DNA from: Pseudomonas sp. IAC-BECa141
GTDB taxonomy: Bacteria > Pseudomonadota > Gammaproteobacteria > Pseudomonadales > Pseudomonadaceae
NCBI RefSeq assembly: GCF_020544405.1
Contig: NZ_CP065410.1
Location: forward strand, 3,782,001 to 3,846,000
Length of the DNA stretch: 64,000 bases
Direction of reading: 5' to 3'
Made by a program: the position numbers and the translations under genes. Shown one piece after another: positions 40,323 to 52,606 of the stretch. The notes under the pieces are model-generated. The model searched no databases. It saw only the letters and a list, made by a program, of their open reading frames with translations, and was not told the DNA's origin. The number at the start of each line of letters is the position of its first letter. Positions within the stretch are counted from its first letter, which is position 1.

Positions 40323-41716
40323 TCAGATTTGACCCTGAGCGCCCTCGAACCAGGCCAGTTTCTCGCGCAGTTGCACCACTTCGCCGACGATCACCAGCGT
40401 CGGCGCATGCACTTCATGCTCCGCCACCAGACGCGGCAGGTCGGCCAACGTGCCGGTGAAGACTCGCTGATTGACCGTGGTGCCCTGCTGGATCAGCGCG
40501 GCCGGCGTTTCGGCTGCACGACCATGCTTGATCAACTGCTCGCAAATGATCGGCAACCCCACCAGGCCCATGTAGAACACCAGCGTCTGCGCCGGCGCGA
40601 CGAGGTCGGCCCATGGCAGATCGCTGGAACCGTCCTTCAGGTGGCCGGTGACGAAACGCACCGACTGCGCGTAATCGCGATGAGTCAGCGGAATCCCGGC
40701 ATACGCCGCGCAACCGCTGGCCGCCGTGATGCCCGGCACCACCTGGAACGGGATGCCATGGGCCGCCAGTTCCTCGATCTCTTCGCCGCCACGGCCGAAG
40801 ATGAACGGATCCCCGCCCTTCAACCGCACCACGCGCTTGCCGGCCTTGGCCAGATTCACCAGTTGCTGGTTGATCTGATCCTGCGGCACGGCGTGATCGG
40901 CGCGTCGCTTGCCGACGTAGACCCGCTCGGCATCGCGGCGGCAAAGCTCAAGAATCGCCGGAGCCACCAAGCGGTCGTACAGCACCACATCGGCTTGCTG
41001 CATCAGACGCAAGGCGCGGAAGGTCAGCAGATCCGGATCGCCCGGCCCTGCGCCCACCAGATAAACCTCGCCGGTGGTTACGCTCGCTTCGCCGTCGATT
41101 TTCGCCTGCAACAGACGCTCGGCCTCGGCGCCCTGCCCAGCCAGCTGGCGATCGGCAATCGGCCCCTGGAACACGTCCTCCCAAAAACCGCGACGTTGCT
41201 GCACATCGGGAAACAGGCCTTTGACCTGATCGCGAAACCGTGCGGCCAGACCGGCCAGATGGCCGTAGGTCGAAGGAATCCAGGTTTCGATCTTGGCGCG
41301 GATCAACCGGGCCAGCACCGGCGCATCGCCGCCACTGGAGACCGCGATGATCAGCGGCGAACGATCGACAATTGCCGGGAAGATCACGCTGCACAACGCT
41401 GGCGCATCCACCACATTGACCGGTACGCAACGCCGATGAGCATCGGCGGAGACCTGCGCGTTCAACGCTTCGTCATCGGTGGCGGCAATGATCAGCCCGC
41501 AACCGTCCAGATCCGTTTCGGCGTAGCCACGCAGCAGGCATTCGCCACCGCTGGCGGCAACCAGTTCGCGCAGTTGCGCTTCGATTTCAGGTGCAACCAC
41601 CCGCAGCAGCGCACCGGCATCGGCCAGCAGGCGGGACTTGCGCAAGGCAATCTCCCCCCACCGACAACCAACACACGACTGCCGCGCAGGTTGTGAAACA
41701 GCGGCAGATATTTCAT
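40323..41716 (-). pseudogene. cysG: Siroheme synthase CysG with a one-base frameshift near the N-terminus
   Basis: CysG is trifunctional: precorrin-2 dehydrogenase and ferrochelatase at the N-terminus, uroporphyrinogen-III methyltransferase at the C-terminus. ATG 41716 opens [20 protein letters not shown], then the frame goes wrong in a G run (six C at 41654-41659 on plus). The correct frame resumes with the residues after GGGEIAL ([13 protein letters not shown]) and continues intact to [31 protein letters not shown] and the stop. One extra G would restore 464 residues. In-frame starts after the shift (TTG 41645) would lose the NAD-binding glycine loop. This is a true mutation, slippage site or sequencing error. 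Confidence 0.88.
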
Positions 41717-43009
<1,293 letters not shown>

Positions 43010-43012
43010 TTA

Positions 43013-43387
43013 TCAAAGTTTGGTCAGGGACAGGCCGGCCCAGGTCGCGAGCAGCCCGCCGAATACGCTGATGGCCGCATAGCCCAGGGCCAGCGGCACC
43101 TGCCCGCTTTCCAGCAGGCGCACCGTATCCAGTGAAAAGGATGAAAAAGTCGTCAGCCCCCCGAGGAAGCCGACCAGCAACCCGGCACGTACCTCGATCG
43201 GCACTTCCGGGCGTATCAAAAACAGGCCGTACAACACGCCAATCAGCAGGCAGCCCACGATATTAACGGCCAGCGTCGCGGTATAGAAGTGCCGCGGCCA
43301 ATTGGCGTTGACCCAATTGCCGGTGGCGAAGCGCAACAAGGTGCCGGCAATCCCGCCGACGGAGACTGCAACGATCAATGGAACCAC
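43013..43387 (-). CDS. crcB: Fluoride ion channel CrcB/Fluc
   Basis: 124 residues with four transmembrane helices. [31 protein letters not shown] and [20 protein letters not shown] (the Na+/F- site region with the Phe box) define CrcB. The dual-topology dimer exports fluoride. The start is GTG 43387, overlapping the rarA TAG by one base. No fluoride riboswitch was seen, as expected for an internal operon gene. Confidence 0.94.
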   Translation of the reverse strand: MVPLIVAVSVGGIAGTLLRFATGNWVNANWPRHFYTATLAVNIVGCLLIGVLYGLFLIRPEVPIEVRAGLLVGFLGGLTTFSSFSLDTVRLLESGQVPLALGYAAISVFGGLLATWAGLSLTKL

Positions 43388-44709
43388 TATTTTCTCCGCT
43401 GCCGGGGGCTTAAACGATCAAGTTGGGCGAGATGGTTGAGCTTTTCGCCGATCTTCAACTCCAGGCCACGGGGCACCGGTTGGTAGAACGGAATCGGGTC
43501 GAGTTCTTCCGGGAAATAGTCTTCGCCGGCCGCGTAAGCATCCGGTTCGTCGTGGGCGTAACGATATTCGTCGCCGTAGCCCAATTGCTTCATCAATTTG
43601 GTCGGTGCATTGCGCAGGTGCAGCGGCACTTCCAGTGAACCATGCTCGGCGGCGGCGCGCAGCGCGGTCTTGAAGCCCATGTACACCGCATTGCTTTTCG
43701 GCGCACACGCCAGATAAGTGATGGCCTGAGCCACTGCCAACTCACCTTCCGGGCTGCCAAGACGTTCCTGCACTTCCCACGCGGCCAGGCACAGGCTCAG
43801 GGCGCGAGGATCGGCGTTGCCGATATCTTCACTGGCCATGCGCACTACGCGCCGAGCCAGGTAAAGCGGATCGCAGCCGCCATCGATCATTCGCGCAAAC
43901 CAGTACAACGCGCCGTCAGGATTGGAACCGCGCACTGACTTGTGCAGCGCGGAAATCTGATCGTAGAACGCTTCGCCGCCCTTGTCGAAACGCCGGCGAG
44001 TGTCGCCGAGCAGGCTCTGCAGCAACTCGGTGCCCATTTCGCTGTGGTCTTCGGCCAGATCCGAGGCATTTTCCAGCAGGTTCAGCAGGCGCCGGCCATC
44101 GCCATCGGCGGCGGACAGCAACATCTGAAAGCCTTCATCGCTGAGGGTCAGATGACGCTTGCCCAGACCACGCTCTTCAGTCAGCGCGCGATGCACCAGT
44201 TTGCGCAACGCCGCTTCGTCGAGGCTCTTGAGCACGTAGACCCGCGCCCGCGACAGCAATGCATTGTTCAGTTCGAAAGAAGGGTTTTCGGTGGTGGCGC
44301 CAATGAAGATCAGCGTGCCGTCTTCAACGTACGGCAGGAAGGCGTCCTGTTGAGACTTGTTGAAACGGTGCACTTCATCGACAAACAGAATCGTGCGCTT
44401 GCCGTACTGGCCGGCCTGCTGCTTGGCGATTTCCACCGCCTGACGGATCTCCTTGACCCCGGCCAGGACTGCCGAGACCGTTTCGAAGTGCGCATCCGAA
44501 ACTTCCGCCAGCAACCGCGCCAGCGTGGTTTTGCCCACGCCCGGCGGGCCCCAGAAGATCATCGAATGCAGGGCACCCTGCTCCAGTGCTTCGCGTAAAG
44601 GCTTGCCGCGAGCGAGCACGTGTTCCTGACCGACGTACTCATCCAGATTGGTCGCCCGTAAACGGGCGGCCAGTGGCTGGGCAATCGGTGCACTGCGAAA
44701 CAGATCCAT
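43387..44709 (-). CDS. rarA: Replication-associated recombination protein A (MgsA/RarA)
   Basis: 440 residues from ATG 44709 (GTG 44712 just ahead). AAA+ ATPase of the clamp-loader clade: Walker [18 protein letters not shown], Walker [21 protein letters not shown], sensor 1 [13 protein letters not shown]. The C-terminal tetramerisation domain includes [20 protein letters not shown]. It acts at stalled replication forks with SSB. It lies 25 bp after lolA. Confidence 0.96.
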   Translation of the reverse strand: MDLFRSAPIAQPLAARLRATNLDEYVGQEHVLARGKPLREALEQGALHSMIFWGPPGVGKTTLARLLAEVSDAHFETVSAVLAGVKEIRQAVEIAKQQAGQYGKRTILFVDEVHRFNKSQQDAFLPYVEDGTLIFIGATTENPSFELNNALLSRARVYVLKSLDEAALRKLVHRALTEERGLGKRHLTLSDEGFQMLLSAADGDGRRLLNLLENASDLAEDHSEMGTELLQSLLGDTRRRFDKGGEAFYDQISALHKSVRGSNPDGALYWFARMIDGGCDPLYLARRVVRMASEDIGNADPRALSLCLAAWEVQERLGSPEGELAVAQAITYLACAPKSNAVYMGFKTALRAAAEHGSLEVPLHLRNAPTKLMKQLGYGDEYRYAHDEPDAYAAGEDYFPEELDPIPFYQPVPRGLELKIGEKLNHLAQLDRLSPRQRRK

Positions 44710-44733
44710 CACGAACCGTTGAAACCTCTGTGT

Positions 44734-45354
44734 TTATTCCTGGATCACATCGGCACCCTTCGGGATGTCGAACTTGAACTTCGATGCCGGGACCGCTTCG
44801 TTGGCCTTCACACCGGTAAACAGGATGTTGGTGCGCTGGCCGACGCTGTCGATCAGTTGCATGTCATTGACCAGACCGTTGCGGAACGACAGGCGCAGGC
44901 TGTCGAACAGGGTGTCCTTGGTTTTCGGCTTCAGGGTGAAGTCGATCACGCCACCGGCCTCTTTAGCGGTGATGTCGAAGCTCTGGCTGATCTTCGATAC
45001 GTCGCCGGACAGCAACAGGGCTGGAGTCTGAGTCAGGCGCTCATCGAGCTTCTTGATGGTGGCCTGTTCCAGATCCGGGTCCCACAGGGTGACTTTCTTG
45101 CCGTCGGACACCATGGTCTGCTCGGCTGGCGCATTGGTGTGCCAGTAGAACAGGCCCGGGCGCTGCAGGGTCATGTCGCCGGTGGTTTCCTGCAACTGGG
45201 TGCCACTGCCGTCGAGGGTCAGTTGGGAAAAGTTGGCAGTCAGAGTCTTGGATGTTTCGAGCAATTGGGTCAGGCGAGCCACATCCTTGTCATCGGCGTG
45301 AGCCGTGAGGGTGGTCAGAGCCAGTACCGGCAGCAACATGCGGATAAGACGCAT
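44734..45354 (-). CDS. lolA: Outer-membrane lipoprotein carrier protein LolA
   Basis: 206 residues from ATG 45354 (GAGG upstream), with a signal peptide ending TAHA. It is a periplasmic chaperone that carries lipoproteins from LolCDE to LolB. Family features are [53 protein letters not shown] and the C-terminal [14 protein letters not shown]. Located between ftsK and rarA as in other Pseudomonas. Confidence 0.96.
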   Translation of the reverse strand: MRLIRMLLPVLALTTLTAHADDKDVARLTQLLETSKTLTANFSQLTLDGSGTQLQETTGDMTLQRPGLFYWHTNAPAEQTMVSDGKKVTLWDPDLEQATIKKLDERLTQTPALLLSGDVSKISQSFDITAKEAGGVIDFTLKPKTKDTLFDSLRLSFRNGLVNDMQLIDSVGQRTNILFTGVKANEAVPASKFKFDIPKGADVIQE

Positions 45355-45432
45355 GGGAGTCCTCTTGAATACTCGTGGGAAAGTGGACGGCGCTTCATGC
45401 ACCGTCCATTGCATTTGGATCAGGGTATCGAA

Positions 45433-47841
45433 TCAGTCGCGTACCGGGCCAGGGGCCAGAACTTCGCGGGAACCGTTGGTGTTCATGGACGTCACGACCC
45501 CGGCCATTTCCATGGCTTCGATCATGCGCGCGGCACGGTTGTAACCGATCTTCAGCTTGCGCTGCACAGCGGAGATGGAGGCGCGGCGACTTTCCAGTAC
45601 GAACTGCACGGCTTCGTCGTACAGCGCGTCGGCTTCCGGATCGTCGCCGTCTCCGCCGCCGCTGCTGCCTTCGAAACCACTGCCCGCCTCCTCGACACCG
45701 TTGAGGATGTCGTCGTTGTATTCCGGTGCGCCGCGCAGTTTCCAGGCTTCTACCACCCGGTGAACTTCATCGTCGGACACGAATGCGCCATGAACCCGGA
45801 TCGGCAGACTGGTGCCCGGCGGCATGTAGAGCATGTCACCGTGACCAAGCAATTGTTCGGCGCCGCCCTGGTCGATGATGGTTCGGGAGTCGATCTTGCT
45901 CGATACCTGGAACGCCATCCGCGTCGGGATGTTGGCCTTGATCAGACCCGTGATCACGTCCACCGACGGCCGCTGGGTCGCGAGGATCAGGTGGATACCG
46001 GCCGCACGCGCCTTCTGGGCGATACGGGCGATCAGTTCTTCTACCTTCTTGCCGACGATCATCATCATGTCGGCAAACTCGTCCACGACCACAACGATGG
46101 TCGGCAGCTTCTGCAACAGCGGCGCTTCGTCGTGGATGCTTTCGCGTTTGTACAGCGGATCGCTCAGCGGTTCGCCGGCGTCCTGGGCTTCCTTGACCTT
46201 GGCGTTGAAGCCGGACAGGTTTCGCACGCCCATCTTCGCCATCAGCTTGTAGCGGCGCTCCATCTCGGCAACGCTCCAGCGCAGGGCGTTGGCGGCGTCC
46301 TTCATGTCGGTCACGACCGGGCACAGCAGGTGCGGAATGCCTTCGTAGATCGACAGTTCAAGCATTTTCGGGTCGATCATGATCAGCTTGGCGTCGTCCG
46401 GACCGGACTTGAACAGGATCGACAGAATCATCGCGTTCACGCCCACCGACTTACCGGAACCGGTGGTACCGGCTACCAGCAAGTGCGGCATCTTCGCCAG
46501 GTCGGTGATGACCGGCTTGCCGCCGATGTCGTGGCCCAGGGCCAGAGTGACCGGCGACTTGAAGTTGTCGTATTCGGATGTCGACAGCACTTCTGAGAAG
46601 CGCACGATCTGTCGGTCTTCGTTGGGAATTTCGATACCGACCGTGGTCTTGCCAGGAATCACTTCCACCACCCGGACGCTGGTCACGGCCAGCGAACGTG
46701 CAAGGTCTTTCGCCAGGTTGGCGATACGGCTGACCTTCACGCCTGCAGCAGGCTGGATCTCGTAACGGGTAATGACCGGGCCGGGATGGATGGAATCCAC
46801 GGTGACTTCGACGCCGAATTCCTTGAGCTTGATCTCCAGCAAGTGGCCGACCGCCGCCAGGGATTCGGGCGAATAATTGAGTTGTTTCTTTTCCGCAGGG
46901 TCGAGAATCGAGATCGGTGGCAAGGTGCCTTCGACGGCGCTGTCGACAAACAACGGCACCTGTTTCTCTTTCTGCACGCGCTTGCTCGGCTCCGGCGCCT
47001 TGACCGGGGCCGGGGCGATGACCGGCGGCACCTGTTTCTCGCGCTCGGACATGTGCTTGCTCAGGGCCTGCTCGCGCTCGATCAGACGCTCCTTGACCTT
47101 GGCCTGCTCGCGCTTGTCGGTGACGGTCGGTGCAACCACGTCATGCACTCGATCATCGACTTCACGCAATTGCGCGACCAGTTGCTTGCGCTCGGTACGC
47201 GCCGACCACCAGCGGTTGACCGCGCCCTGGAACAGTTCGAACAGGTCGAGGGTGATCTTGCCGGTGATGTCCATCACCTTGAACCACGACAGGTCAGTGA
47301 ACACCGTCAGCCCGAACAGGAACAGCGCGATGAACAGCAAAGTGCTGCCCTGTATGTTCAGAGCATTGCGGGCCAGGTCACCGAGGCTTTCACCCAGCGC
47401 ACCGCCGGCGCCAGCGGGCAAACCAGTGGCCGCATGGAAGTGGATGTGCGCCAGCGCGGCGCCGGACAACACCAGGAACACCAGGCCAATCAGGCGCCAG
47501 GAAAACAGCCAGCCGCTCCACTGCCATGGCTCGTGACGCTGACGGAAGATCTGATACGCCTTGATCGCCAGCAGCAACGGGAAGATATACGCGAAGTAAC
47601 CCAGCACCATGAACAGGATGTCGGCGCTGTAGGAGCCGGCCGGACCGCCGAAGTTCTGCACATCGTCGATCTTGCTGTTGTGGCTCCAGCCTGGATCGTC
47701 CTTGCCGTAAGTTAGCAACGCCATCATCAGGAACAGGCACAAGGCGCCGATGGCGATCAATGCACCTTCCTTGAGCCGGTAGTGCAACTGTTGACGCCAG
47801 AGCGGAACGACTGTTTTTGGTGCTTCCGTGGATTTCTTCAA
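45433..47841 (-). CDS. ftsK: DNA translocase FtsK
   Basis: 802 residues. N-terminal four-helix membrane anchor (about 25-200) at the septum, then a short charged linker, then the RecA-like motor with Walker [20 protein letters not shown] and Walker [14 protein letters not shown]. The C-terminal gamma winged helix ([20 protein letters not shown]) reads KOPS sequences. It moves chromosome dimers to dif for XerCD. The linker is short (about 200 residues), as usual for Pseudomonas. Confidence 0.97.
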   Translation of the reverse strand: MKKSTEAPKTVVPLWRQQLHYRLKEGALIAIGALCLFLMMALLTYGKDDPGWSHNSKIDDVQNFGGPAGSYSADILFMVLGYFAYIFPLLLAIKAYQIFRQRHEPWQWSGWLFSWRLIGLVFLVLSGAALAHIHFHAATGLPAGAGGALGESLGDLARNALNIQGSTLLFIALFLFGLTVFTDLSWFKVMDITGKITLDLFELFQGAVNRWWSARTERKQLVAQLREVDDRVHDVVAPTVTDKREQAKVKERLIEREQALSKHMSEREKQVPPVIAPAPVKAPEPSKRVQKEKQVPLFVDSAVEGTLPPISILDPAEKKQLNYSPESLAAVGHLLEIKLKEFGVEVTVDSIHPGPVITRYEIQPAAGVKVSRIANLAKDLARSLAVTSVRVVEVIPGKTTVGIEIPNEDRQIVRFSEVLSTSEYDNFKSPVTLALGHDIGGKPVITDLAKMPHLLVAGTTGSGKSVGVNAMILSILFKSGPDDAKLIMIDPKMLELSIYEGIPHLLCPVVTDMKDAANALRWSVAEMERRYKLMAKMGVRNLSGFNAKVKEAQDAGEPLSDPLYKRESIHDEAPLLQKLPTIVVVVDEFADMMMIVGKKVEELIARIAQKARAAGIHLILATQRPSVDVITGLIKANIPTRMAFQVSSKIDSRTIIDQGGAEQLLGHGDMLYMPPGTSLPIRVHGAFVSDDEVHRVVEAWKLRGAPEYNDDILNGVEEAGSGFEGSSGGGDGDDPEADALYDEAVQFVLESRRASISAVQRKLKIGYNRAARMIEAMEMAGVVTSMNTNGSREVLAPGPVRD

Positions 47842-48362
47842 AACGCTTCTTTTCCTGCGCCAGAGGCGCGTCCATCTATTGAATGACGATAAAAAACTGC
47901 CCGATCCAGGCAGGTAAAAAAATGACGGGCGAAACGGAGACTACTTTTAACACTGCGCCCCGCCTTTTATAAACACGGTACGCGGCGAATATTCTGTAAC
48001 AGCCCGGCATTGTACGGGTTTGCGCGTTCGACGCCATGCTTCGCGGCCCCTGGTTCAAGCATAGCCAAAGGCACAAGGCCCGGCGTTCAATTTGAGCATG
48101 CATTGTCTTTTGTGACAAAGGCTTATGAGGTGTATTTGATGAACGTAGCGAAGCATTCGCGCCTCATCCCCCCTGAGCGCCACACATTGGCATCGGTCAC
48201 CTTGCCCGCAGCGGTGTTGCGCCCGATTACGACCGCATCCGGATGCTCAAGTTGCAGCAGCCCAATCATCCCACTGCAACGGAGGACATTCGCGTCATTT
48301 CCCGGCACACTTTACCGCGGGCCCAGCGCCCACCGCCCTCCCCTTCTGCAAGCCCGGACGCC
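47842..48362. other. 520-bp gap between ftsK and aat; trxB absent, possible 5' remnant
   Basis: In P. aeruginosa and many fluorescent pseudomonads trxB (thioredoxin reductase) lies here. No intact ORF is present. At 48139 an ATG with a well-placed GAGG (48127-48130) opens MNVAKHSRLI, resembling the usual TrxB start M-x-x-x-(K/R)HSR(V/L)I, after which similarity stops. The ftsK promoter must lie in 47842-48000. A short minus-strand frame at 48123-48308 is not convincing. Confidence 0.5.
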
Positions 48363-49043
48363 ATGCTGACTTGGTTACAACGCAATTCACTGACTTTCCC
48401 GCCACTGGAAAAGGCCATGCGCGATCCCAACGGATTGCTGGCGGCCGGTGGCGACCTGTCCGCCGATCGCCTGATCCAGGCGTATCGCCACGGCTGCTTT
48501 CCATGGTTTTCCGAAGGTCAGCCGATTCTCTGGTGGTCGCCGGATCCGCGCACCGTACTTTTTCCCGACGAACTGCACGTCTCGCGCAGCCTCGGAAAAT
48601 TGATGCGCAAACAGCGTTATCAAGTGACCTTCGATCAGGATTTCGAAGCGGTAATCCGTGCCTGTGCCGCTCCCCGGGATTACGCCGACGGCACCTGGAT
48701 CACCGAAGCGATGCAGGACGCTTATGTCGAATTGCATCGACGCGGCTTTGCTCATTCAGTGGAAGTCTGGGATGAGGGCGAACTGGTCGGCGGCCTGTAC
48801 GGTCTGGCGATGGGGCAACTGTTCTTCGGTGAGTCGATGTTCAGCCGCGCGGACAATGCCTCCAAGTACGGTTTTGCGACGCTGGTGCAACATCTGAAAG
48901 AAGCGGGTTTCGTATTGATTGACTGCCAGATGCCTACCGATCACCTGCACAGCCTCGGCGCCCGGGCCATTTCACGGCAGACATTCGCCGAATACCTGGC
49001 CCGGCACCTCGACCAACCCAATCATGCAACCTGGGTTTGCTGA
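48363..49043 (+). CDS. aat: Leucyl/phenylalanyl-tRNA-protein transferase
   Basis: 226 residues from ATG 48363. It attaches Leu or Phe from tRNA to N-terminal Lys or Arg of proteins, creating N-degrons. Signatures are [55 protein letters not shown] and [19 protein letters not shown]. The degrons are read by ClpS and degraded by ClpAP, both encoded downstream (50306-52990). Confidence 0.96.
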   Translation: MLTWLQRNSLTFPPLEKAMRDPNGLLAAGGDLSADRLIQAYRHGCFPWFSEGQPILWWSPDPRTVLFPDELHVSRSLGKLMRKQRYQVTFDQDFEAVIRACAAPRDYADGTWITEAMQDAYVELHRRGFAHSVEVWDEGELVGGLYGLAMGQLFFGESMFSRADNASKYGFATLVQHLKEAGFVLIDCQMPTDHLHSLGARAISRQTFAEYLARHLDQPNHATWVC

Positions 49044-49102
49044 GCGACTTTTGCGCGCGTGGCTTACACTTAATTTCACCAGCTTACCCTTGAGGGTTGA
49101 TC

Positions 49103-49810
49103 ATGACCGAGTTGGCGCGGTTGAAGTTTTATGCCACTCAGCCTCACTCTTGCAGTTATCTGCCCGAGGAACAGGCGACGACCCTGTTTCTCGACCCGAG
49201 CCAGCCCATGGATGTGCATGTCTACGCAGACCTGTCAGAAATGGGCTTTCGTCGCAGCGGCGACCATCTGTACCGCCCGCATTGCCAGAATTGCAATGCT
49301 TGCGTGCCGGCGCGCATCCCGGTGGCGCAGTTCACCCCCAACCGTCAGCAAAAACGCATTTTCAAACGCAACATCGATTTGCAGGTGCGCCCGGTCAAGC
49401 CGGCATTCAGCGAAGAATACTTCGACCTCTATCAGCGCTACATCGAACAGCGCCACGCCGACGGCGACATGTACCCGCCGAGCCGGGATCAATTCTCGAC
49501 TTTTCTGGTACGCGACCTGCCCTTCTCACGCTTTTACGAGTTCCGGCTCGACGGACGGTTACTGGCGGTTGCCGTGACCGATCTGCTGCCCAACGGACTG
49601 TCGGCGGTCTATACCTTCTACGAACCGCAGGAAGAACGCCGCAGCCTGGGGCGCTACGCGATCCTCTGGCAAATCGCCGAAGCCCGGCGCCTGGGGCTTG
49701 AGGCGGTGTACCTTGGCTACTGGATCAAAAACTGCAAAAAGATGAACTACAAGACCCAATATCGGCCTATCGAACTGCTGATCAACCAGCGCTGGGTCAT
49801 CCTGAACTAA
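49103..49810 (+). CDS. bpt: Aspartate/glutamate leucyltransferase (bacterial Ate-like, Bpt)
   Basis: 235 residues from ATG 49103. It transfers Leu to N-terminal Asp or Glu, a second N-degron branch. The N-terminal Cys cluster [18 protein letters not shown] and the C-terminal acyltransferase part ([39 protein letters not shown]) are both complete. It follows aat by 59 bp, probably in one operon. Confidence 0.94.
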   Translation: MTELARLKFYATQPHSCSYLPEEQATTLFLDPSQPMDVHVYADLSEMGFRRSGDHLYRPHCQNCNACVPARIPVAQFTPNRQQKRIFKRNIDLQVRPVKPAFSEEYFDLYQRYIEQRHADGDMYPPSRDQFSTFLVRDLPFSRFYEFRLDGRLLAVAVTDLLPNGLSAVYTFYEPQEERRSLGRYAILWQIAEARRLGLEAVYLGYWIKNCKKMNYKTQYRPIELLINQRWVILN

Positions 49811-49828
49811 ACGCAAACCCTAAACCCC

Positions 49829-49858
49829 TTGGCGTAAACCCCATTTTTCGGGCACAAT
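49829..49858 (+). promoter_or_regulatory. Candidate sigma-70 promoter for infA
   Basis: TTGGCG (49829-49834), an 18-bp spacer and CACAAT (49853-49858). Predicted start about 49865, giving a 58-nt leader before ATG 49923. Confidence 0.5.
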
Positions 49859-49922
49859 GCACGCCGCTTTTGCCTGGCGCAGTTGCACCGGGCCATTCAC
49901 TGGACACCGAGGGCTTTACTGC

Positions 49923-50141
49923 ATGTCGAAAGAAGACAGCTTCGAAATGGAAGGCACTGTCGTCGACACCCTGCCAAACACCATGTTTCGCGTGGAATTG
50001 GAAAATGGGCACGTCGTAACCGCGCATATCTCCGGCAAGATGCGCAAGAACTACATTCGTATTCTTACCGGTGACAAAGTGCGCGTCGAGCTGACGCCCT
50101 ATGACTTGAGCAAAGGGCGTATTACTTACCGCGCTCGCTAA
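49923..50141 (+). CDS. infA: Translation initiation factor IF-1
   Basis: 72 residues, the standard length, starting [20 protein letters not shown] and ending [16 protein letters not shown]. Single S1-like OB fold that binds the 30S A site during initiation. Conserved IF-1 segments are [20 protein letters not shown] and ILTGDKV. Followed by a strong terminator. Confidence 0.98.
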
Positions 50142-50155
50142 TCAAGTCAATACAG

Positions 50156-50183
50156 AACGCCCGGCTTAATGCCGGGCGTTTTT
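50156..50183 (+). terminator. Rho-independent terminator of infA
   Basis: AACGCCCGGC (50156-50165) pairs with GCCGGGCGTT (50171-50180), followed by a T run. Confidence 0.92.
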
Positions 50184-50201
50184 GTCTGTGCGTTTTTTGA
50201 G

Positions 50202-50245
50202 TTTGGGTGTATATCCGTTGCTGCGGTAACGGCTATACACCCAAA
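50202..50245. repeat. 18-bp imperfect inverted repeat between two terminators
   Basis: TTTGGGTGTATATCCGTT (50202-50219) and AACGGCTATACACCCAAA (50228-50245) match at 17 of 18 positions with an 8-bp loop. It lies between the infA and clpA terminators and has no T tract, so it is not itself a terminator. The part GTGTATATCCGTTGCTGCGG resembles a dispersed Pseudomonas repeat as I remember it (not verified). Confidence 0.65.
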
Positions 50246-50257
50246 ACCGCAGACAGC

Positions 50258-50281
50258 AAAAAGGCACCAAAAGGCGCCTTT
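50258..50281 (-). terminator. Rho-independent terminator of clpA
   Basis: On the minus strand GGCGCC, a TTTT loop, then GGTGCC are followed by five T (complement of 50262-50258). It lies 25 bp downstream of the clpA stop. Confidence 0.85.
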
Positions 50282-50305
50282 CGCTTTACAACAGACCAAC
50301 AACCA

Positions 50306-52576
50306 TCAGGCCATTTCCGCAGTAGTCTCGAAGTCAAACGTCAGCTCACCATCCTTGATGTCGATGTGAACCACACCGCCATGCTCGGCCAGTTCGCCAA
50401 ACAGAATCTCCTCCGCCAGCGGACGTTTGATCTTGTCCTGGATCAGACGCGCCATCGGACGAGCGCCCATGGCCGAATCGTAACCACCGGCCGCCAGCCA
50501 GCTGCGCGCCGCATCGGTAACTTCCAGAAGCACACGCTTGTCTTCCAGCTGCGCCTGAAGCTCGGTGAGGAACTTGTCCACCACGCTTTTGATGACCTCA
50601 TGACTGAGGCGACCAAACTGAATGATGGTATCCAGACGGTTGCGGAATTCCGGCGTGAAGCTCTTCTTGATCACTTCCATCGCATCGGAGGAGTGGTCCT
50701 GATGGGTGAAACCGATCGAGGCACGCGCCGCCGTTTCAGCACCGGCGTTGGTGGTCATGATCACGATCACGTTGCGGAAATCCGCCTTGCGCCCGTTGTT
50801 GTCGGTCAGCGTACCGTGGTCCATCACCTGCAGCAGCAGGTTGAAGACTTCCGGATGCGCCTTCTCGATTTCATCGAGCAGCAATACGCAATGCGGTTGC
50901 TTGGTGATCGCCTCGGTCAACAGACCGCCCTGGTCGAAACCGACATAACCCGGAGGTGCACCGATCAGACGCGATACGGTGTGGCGCTCCATGTACTCGG
51001 ACATGTCGAAGCGAACCAGCTCAATGCCCAAGGCCTTGGCCAGTTGACGCGCGGCTTCGGTTTTACCGACACCGGTCGGACCTGCAAACAGGAACGAACC
51101 GACAGGCTTGTCAGGCGACTTGAGACCGGCACGGGACAGTTTGATCGCGGTCGACAGCGAATCGATCGCCGCGTCCTGACCGAACACCGTCAGTTTCAGG
51201 TCACGCTCGAGGTTGCGCAGCAGTTCCTTGTCGGAGCTGGTGACATGCTTCGGAGGAATCCGCGCGATTTTCGCCACGATGTCCTCGACCTCAGACACTT
51301 CGATGCGCTTCACACGCTTCTCGACCGGTTGCAGACGCTGGAAAGCGCCAGCCTCGTCGATCACATCGATGGCCTTGTCCGGCATGTGCCGGTCATTGAT
51401 GTAGCGCGAAGCCAGTTCCGCAGCGGCGCGCAGCGACTCATCGCTGTATTCGATGTTGTGGTGCTGTTCGAAACGACCTTTCAGGCCACGCAGGATACCG
51501 ATGGTGTCTTCCACCGACGGCTCGACGACGTCGACCTTCTGGAAGCGCCGTGCCAGAGCACGGTCTTTTTCGAAAATGCCACGGAATTCCTGGAACGTGG
51601 TCGAGCCGATGCAGCGAATGTCGCCAGACGACAGCAGCGGCTTGAGCAGGTTCGAGGCATCCATCACGCCACCGGACGCAGCACCCGCACCGATAATGGT
51701 GTGGATTTCGTCGATGAACAGGATCGCCTGCGGACGTTTTTTCAGTTCGCTGAGCAACGCCTTGAAGCGCTTCTCGAAATCACCGCGATACTTGGTACCC
51801 GCGAGCAAAGCACCCAGATCAAGGGAATAAACGACGCTGTTGGCCAGCAGGTCCGGCACCTGGTTGTCGACGATGCGCTTGGCCAGGCCTTCGGCAATCG
51901 CGGTTTTACCCACGCCCGCCTCGCCTACCAGCAGCGGATTGTTCTTGCGACGACGCGCGAGAATCTGCGCCACACGCTCGACTTCCGTTTCACGCCCAAC
52001 CAGCGGATCGATCCGGCCCTGGCGCGCGAGTTCGTTGAGATTGCTGGCATACGCATCCAGCGGATTGCCTGAAGAAGAAGACTCACCGCCCTCGTCGTCC
52101 TGCATATCTTGTTCACCTTCAGAGTGATCGCCATGCCCCGGCACTTTGGAAATGCCGTGAGCGATGTAATTGACGACATCAATGCGTGCAACGCTCTGCT
52201 GTTTCAGCAGGAACACCGCCTGACTCTCTTGCTCACTGAAGATTGCAACCAGCACGTTGGCGCCGGTCACTTCGCGCTTGCCCGAGCTCTGCACATGAAA
52301 GACAGCACGTTGCAGCACACGCTGGAAGCCCAGGGTTGGCTGGGTTTCGCGATCCTCGTCGTGGACGGGGATCAGTGGCGTGGTGGAGTCGATGAACTCC
52401 TGCAGGTCGTGCTTGAGTTTGTCGAGGTTTGCGCCGCAGGCACGCAATACAGTGGCGGCAGCCTCATTGTCCAATAGGGCCAGCAGCAGGTGTTCGACGG
52501 TCATGAATTCATGACGCTTCGAACGAGCCTCCTTGAAGGCAAGATTGAGGGTGACTTCGAGCTCGCGGTTTAACAT
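50306..52576 (-). CDS. clpA: ATP-dependent Clp protease ATP-binding subunit ClpA
   Basis: 756 residues, full length. N-domain (1-145, MLNRELEVTLNLAFKEARSK) that docks ClpS; D1 AAA+ with Walker A VGEAGVGKTAIAEGLAKRI and LFIDEIHTIIGAGAASGG; D2 with FAGPTGVGKTEAARQLAKAL and LLLDEIEKAHPEVFNLLLQ. It unfolds substrates for ClpP. An acidic stretch (GEQDMQDDEGGE) links N-domain and D1. Lies 30 bp after clpS. Confidence 0.97.
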   Translation of the reverse strand: MLNRELEVTLNLAFKEARSKRHEFMTVEHLLLALLDNEAAATVLRACGANLDKLKHDLQEFIDSTTPLIPVHDEDRETQPTLGFQRVLQRAVFHVQSSGKREVTGANVLVAIFSEQESQAVFLLKQQSVARIDVVNYIAHGISKVPGHGDHSEGEQDMQDDEGGESSSSGNPLDAYASNLNELARQGRIDPLVGRETEVERVAQILARRRKNNPLLVGEAGVGKTAIAEGLAKRIVDNQVPDLLANSVVYSLDLGALLAGTKYRGDFEKRFKALLSELKKRPQAILFIDEIHTIIGAGAASGGVMDASNLLKPLLSSGDIRCIGSTTFQEFRGIFEKDRALARRFQKVDVVEPSVEDTIGILRGLKGRFEQHHNIEYSDESLRAAAELASRYINDRHMPDKAIDVIDEAGAFQRLQPVEKRVKRIEVSEVEDIVAKIARIPPKHVTSSDKELLRNLERDLKLTVFGQDAAIDSLSTAIKLSRAGLKSPDKPVGSFLFAGPTGVGKTEAARQLAKALGIELVRFDMSEYMERHTVSRLIGAPPGYVGFDQGGLLTEAITKQPHCVLLLDEIEKAHPEVFNLLLQVMDHGTLTDNNGRKADFRNVIVIMTTNAGAETAARASIGFTHQDHSSDAMEVIKKSFTPEFRNRLDTIIQFGRLSHEVIKSVVDKFLTELQAQLEDKRVLLEVTDAARSWLAAGGYDSAMGARPMARLIQDKIKRPLAEEILFGELAEHGGVVHIDIKDGELTFDFETTAEMA

Positions 52577-52606
52577 AGCTTCACCTCATACCCAAGTGGT
52601 CGGCGA

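Noticed and set aside
48123..48308. 61-codon minus-strand ORF in the ftsK-aat gap
   Set aside because: Begins without a good RBS and has no recognised similarity. The gap is better explained by loss of trxB.
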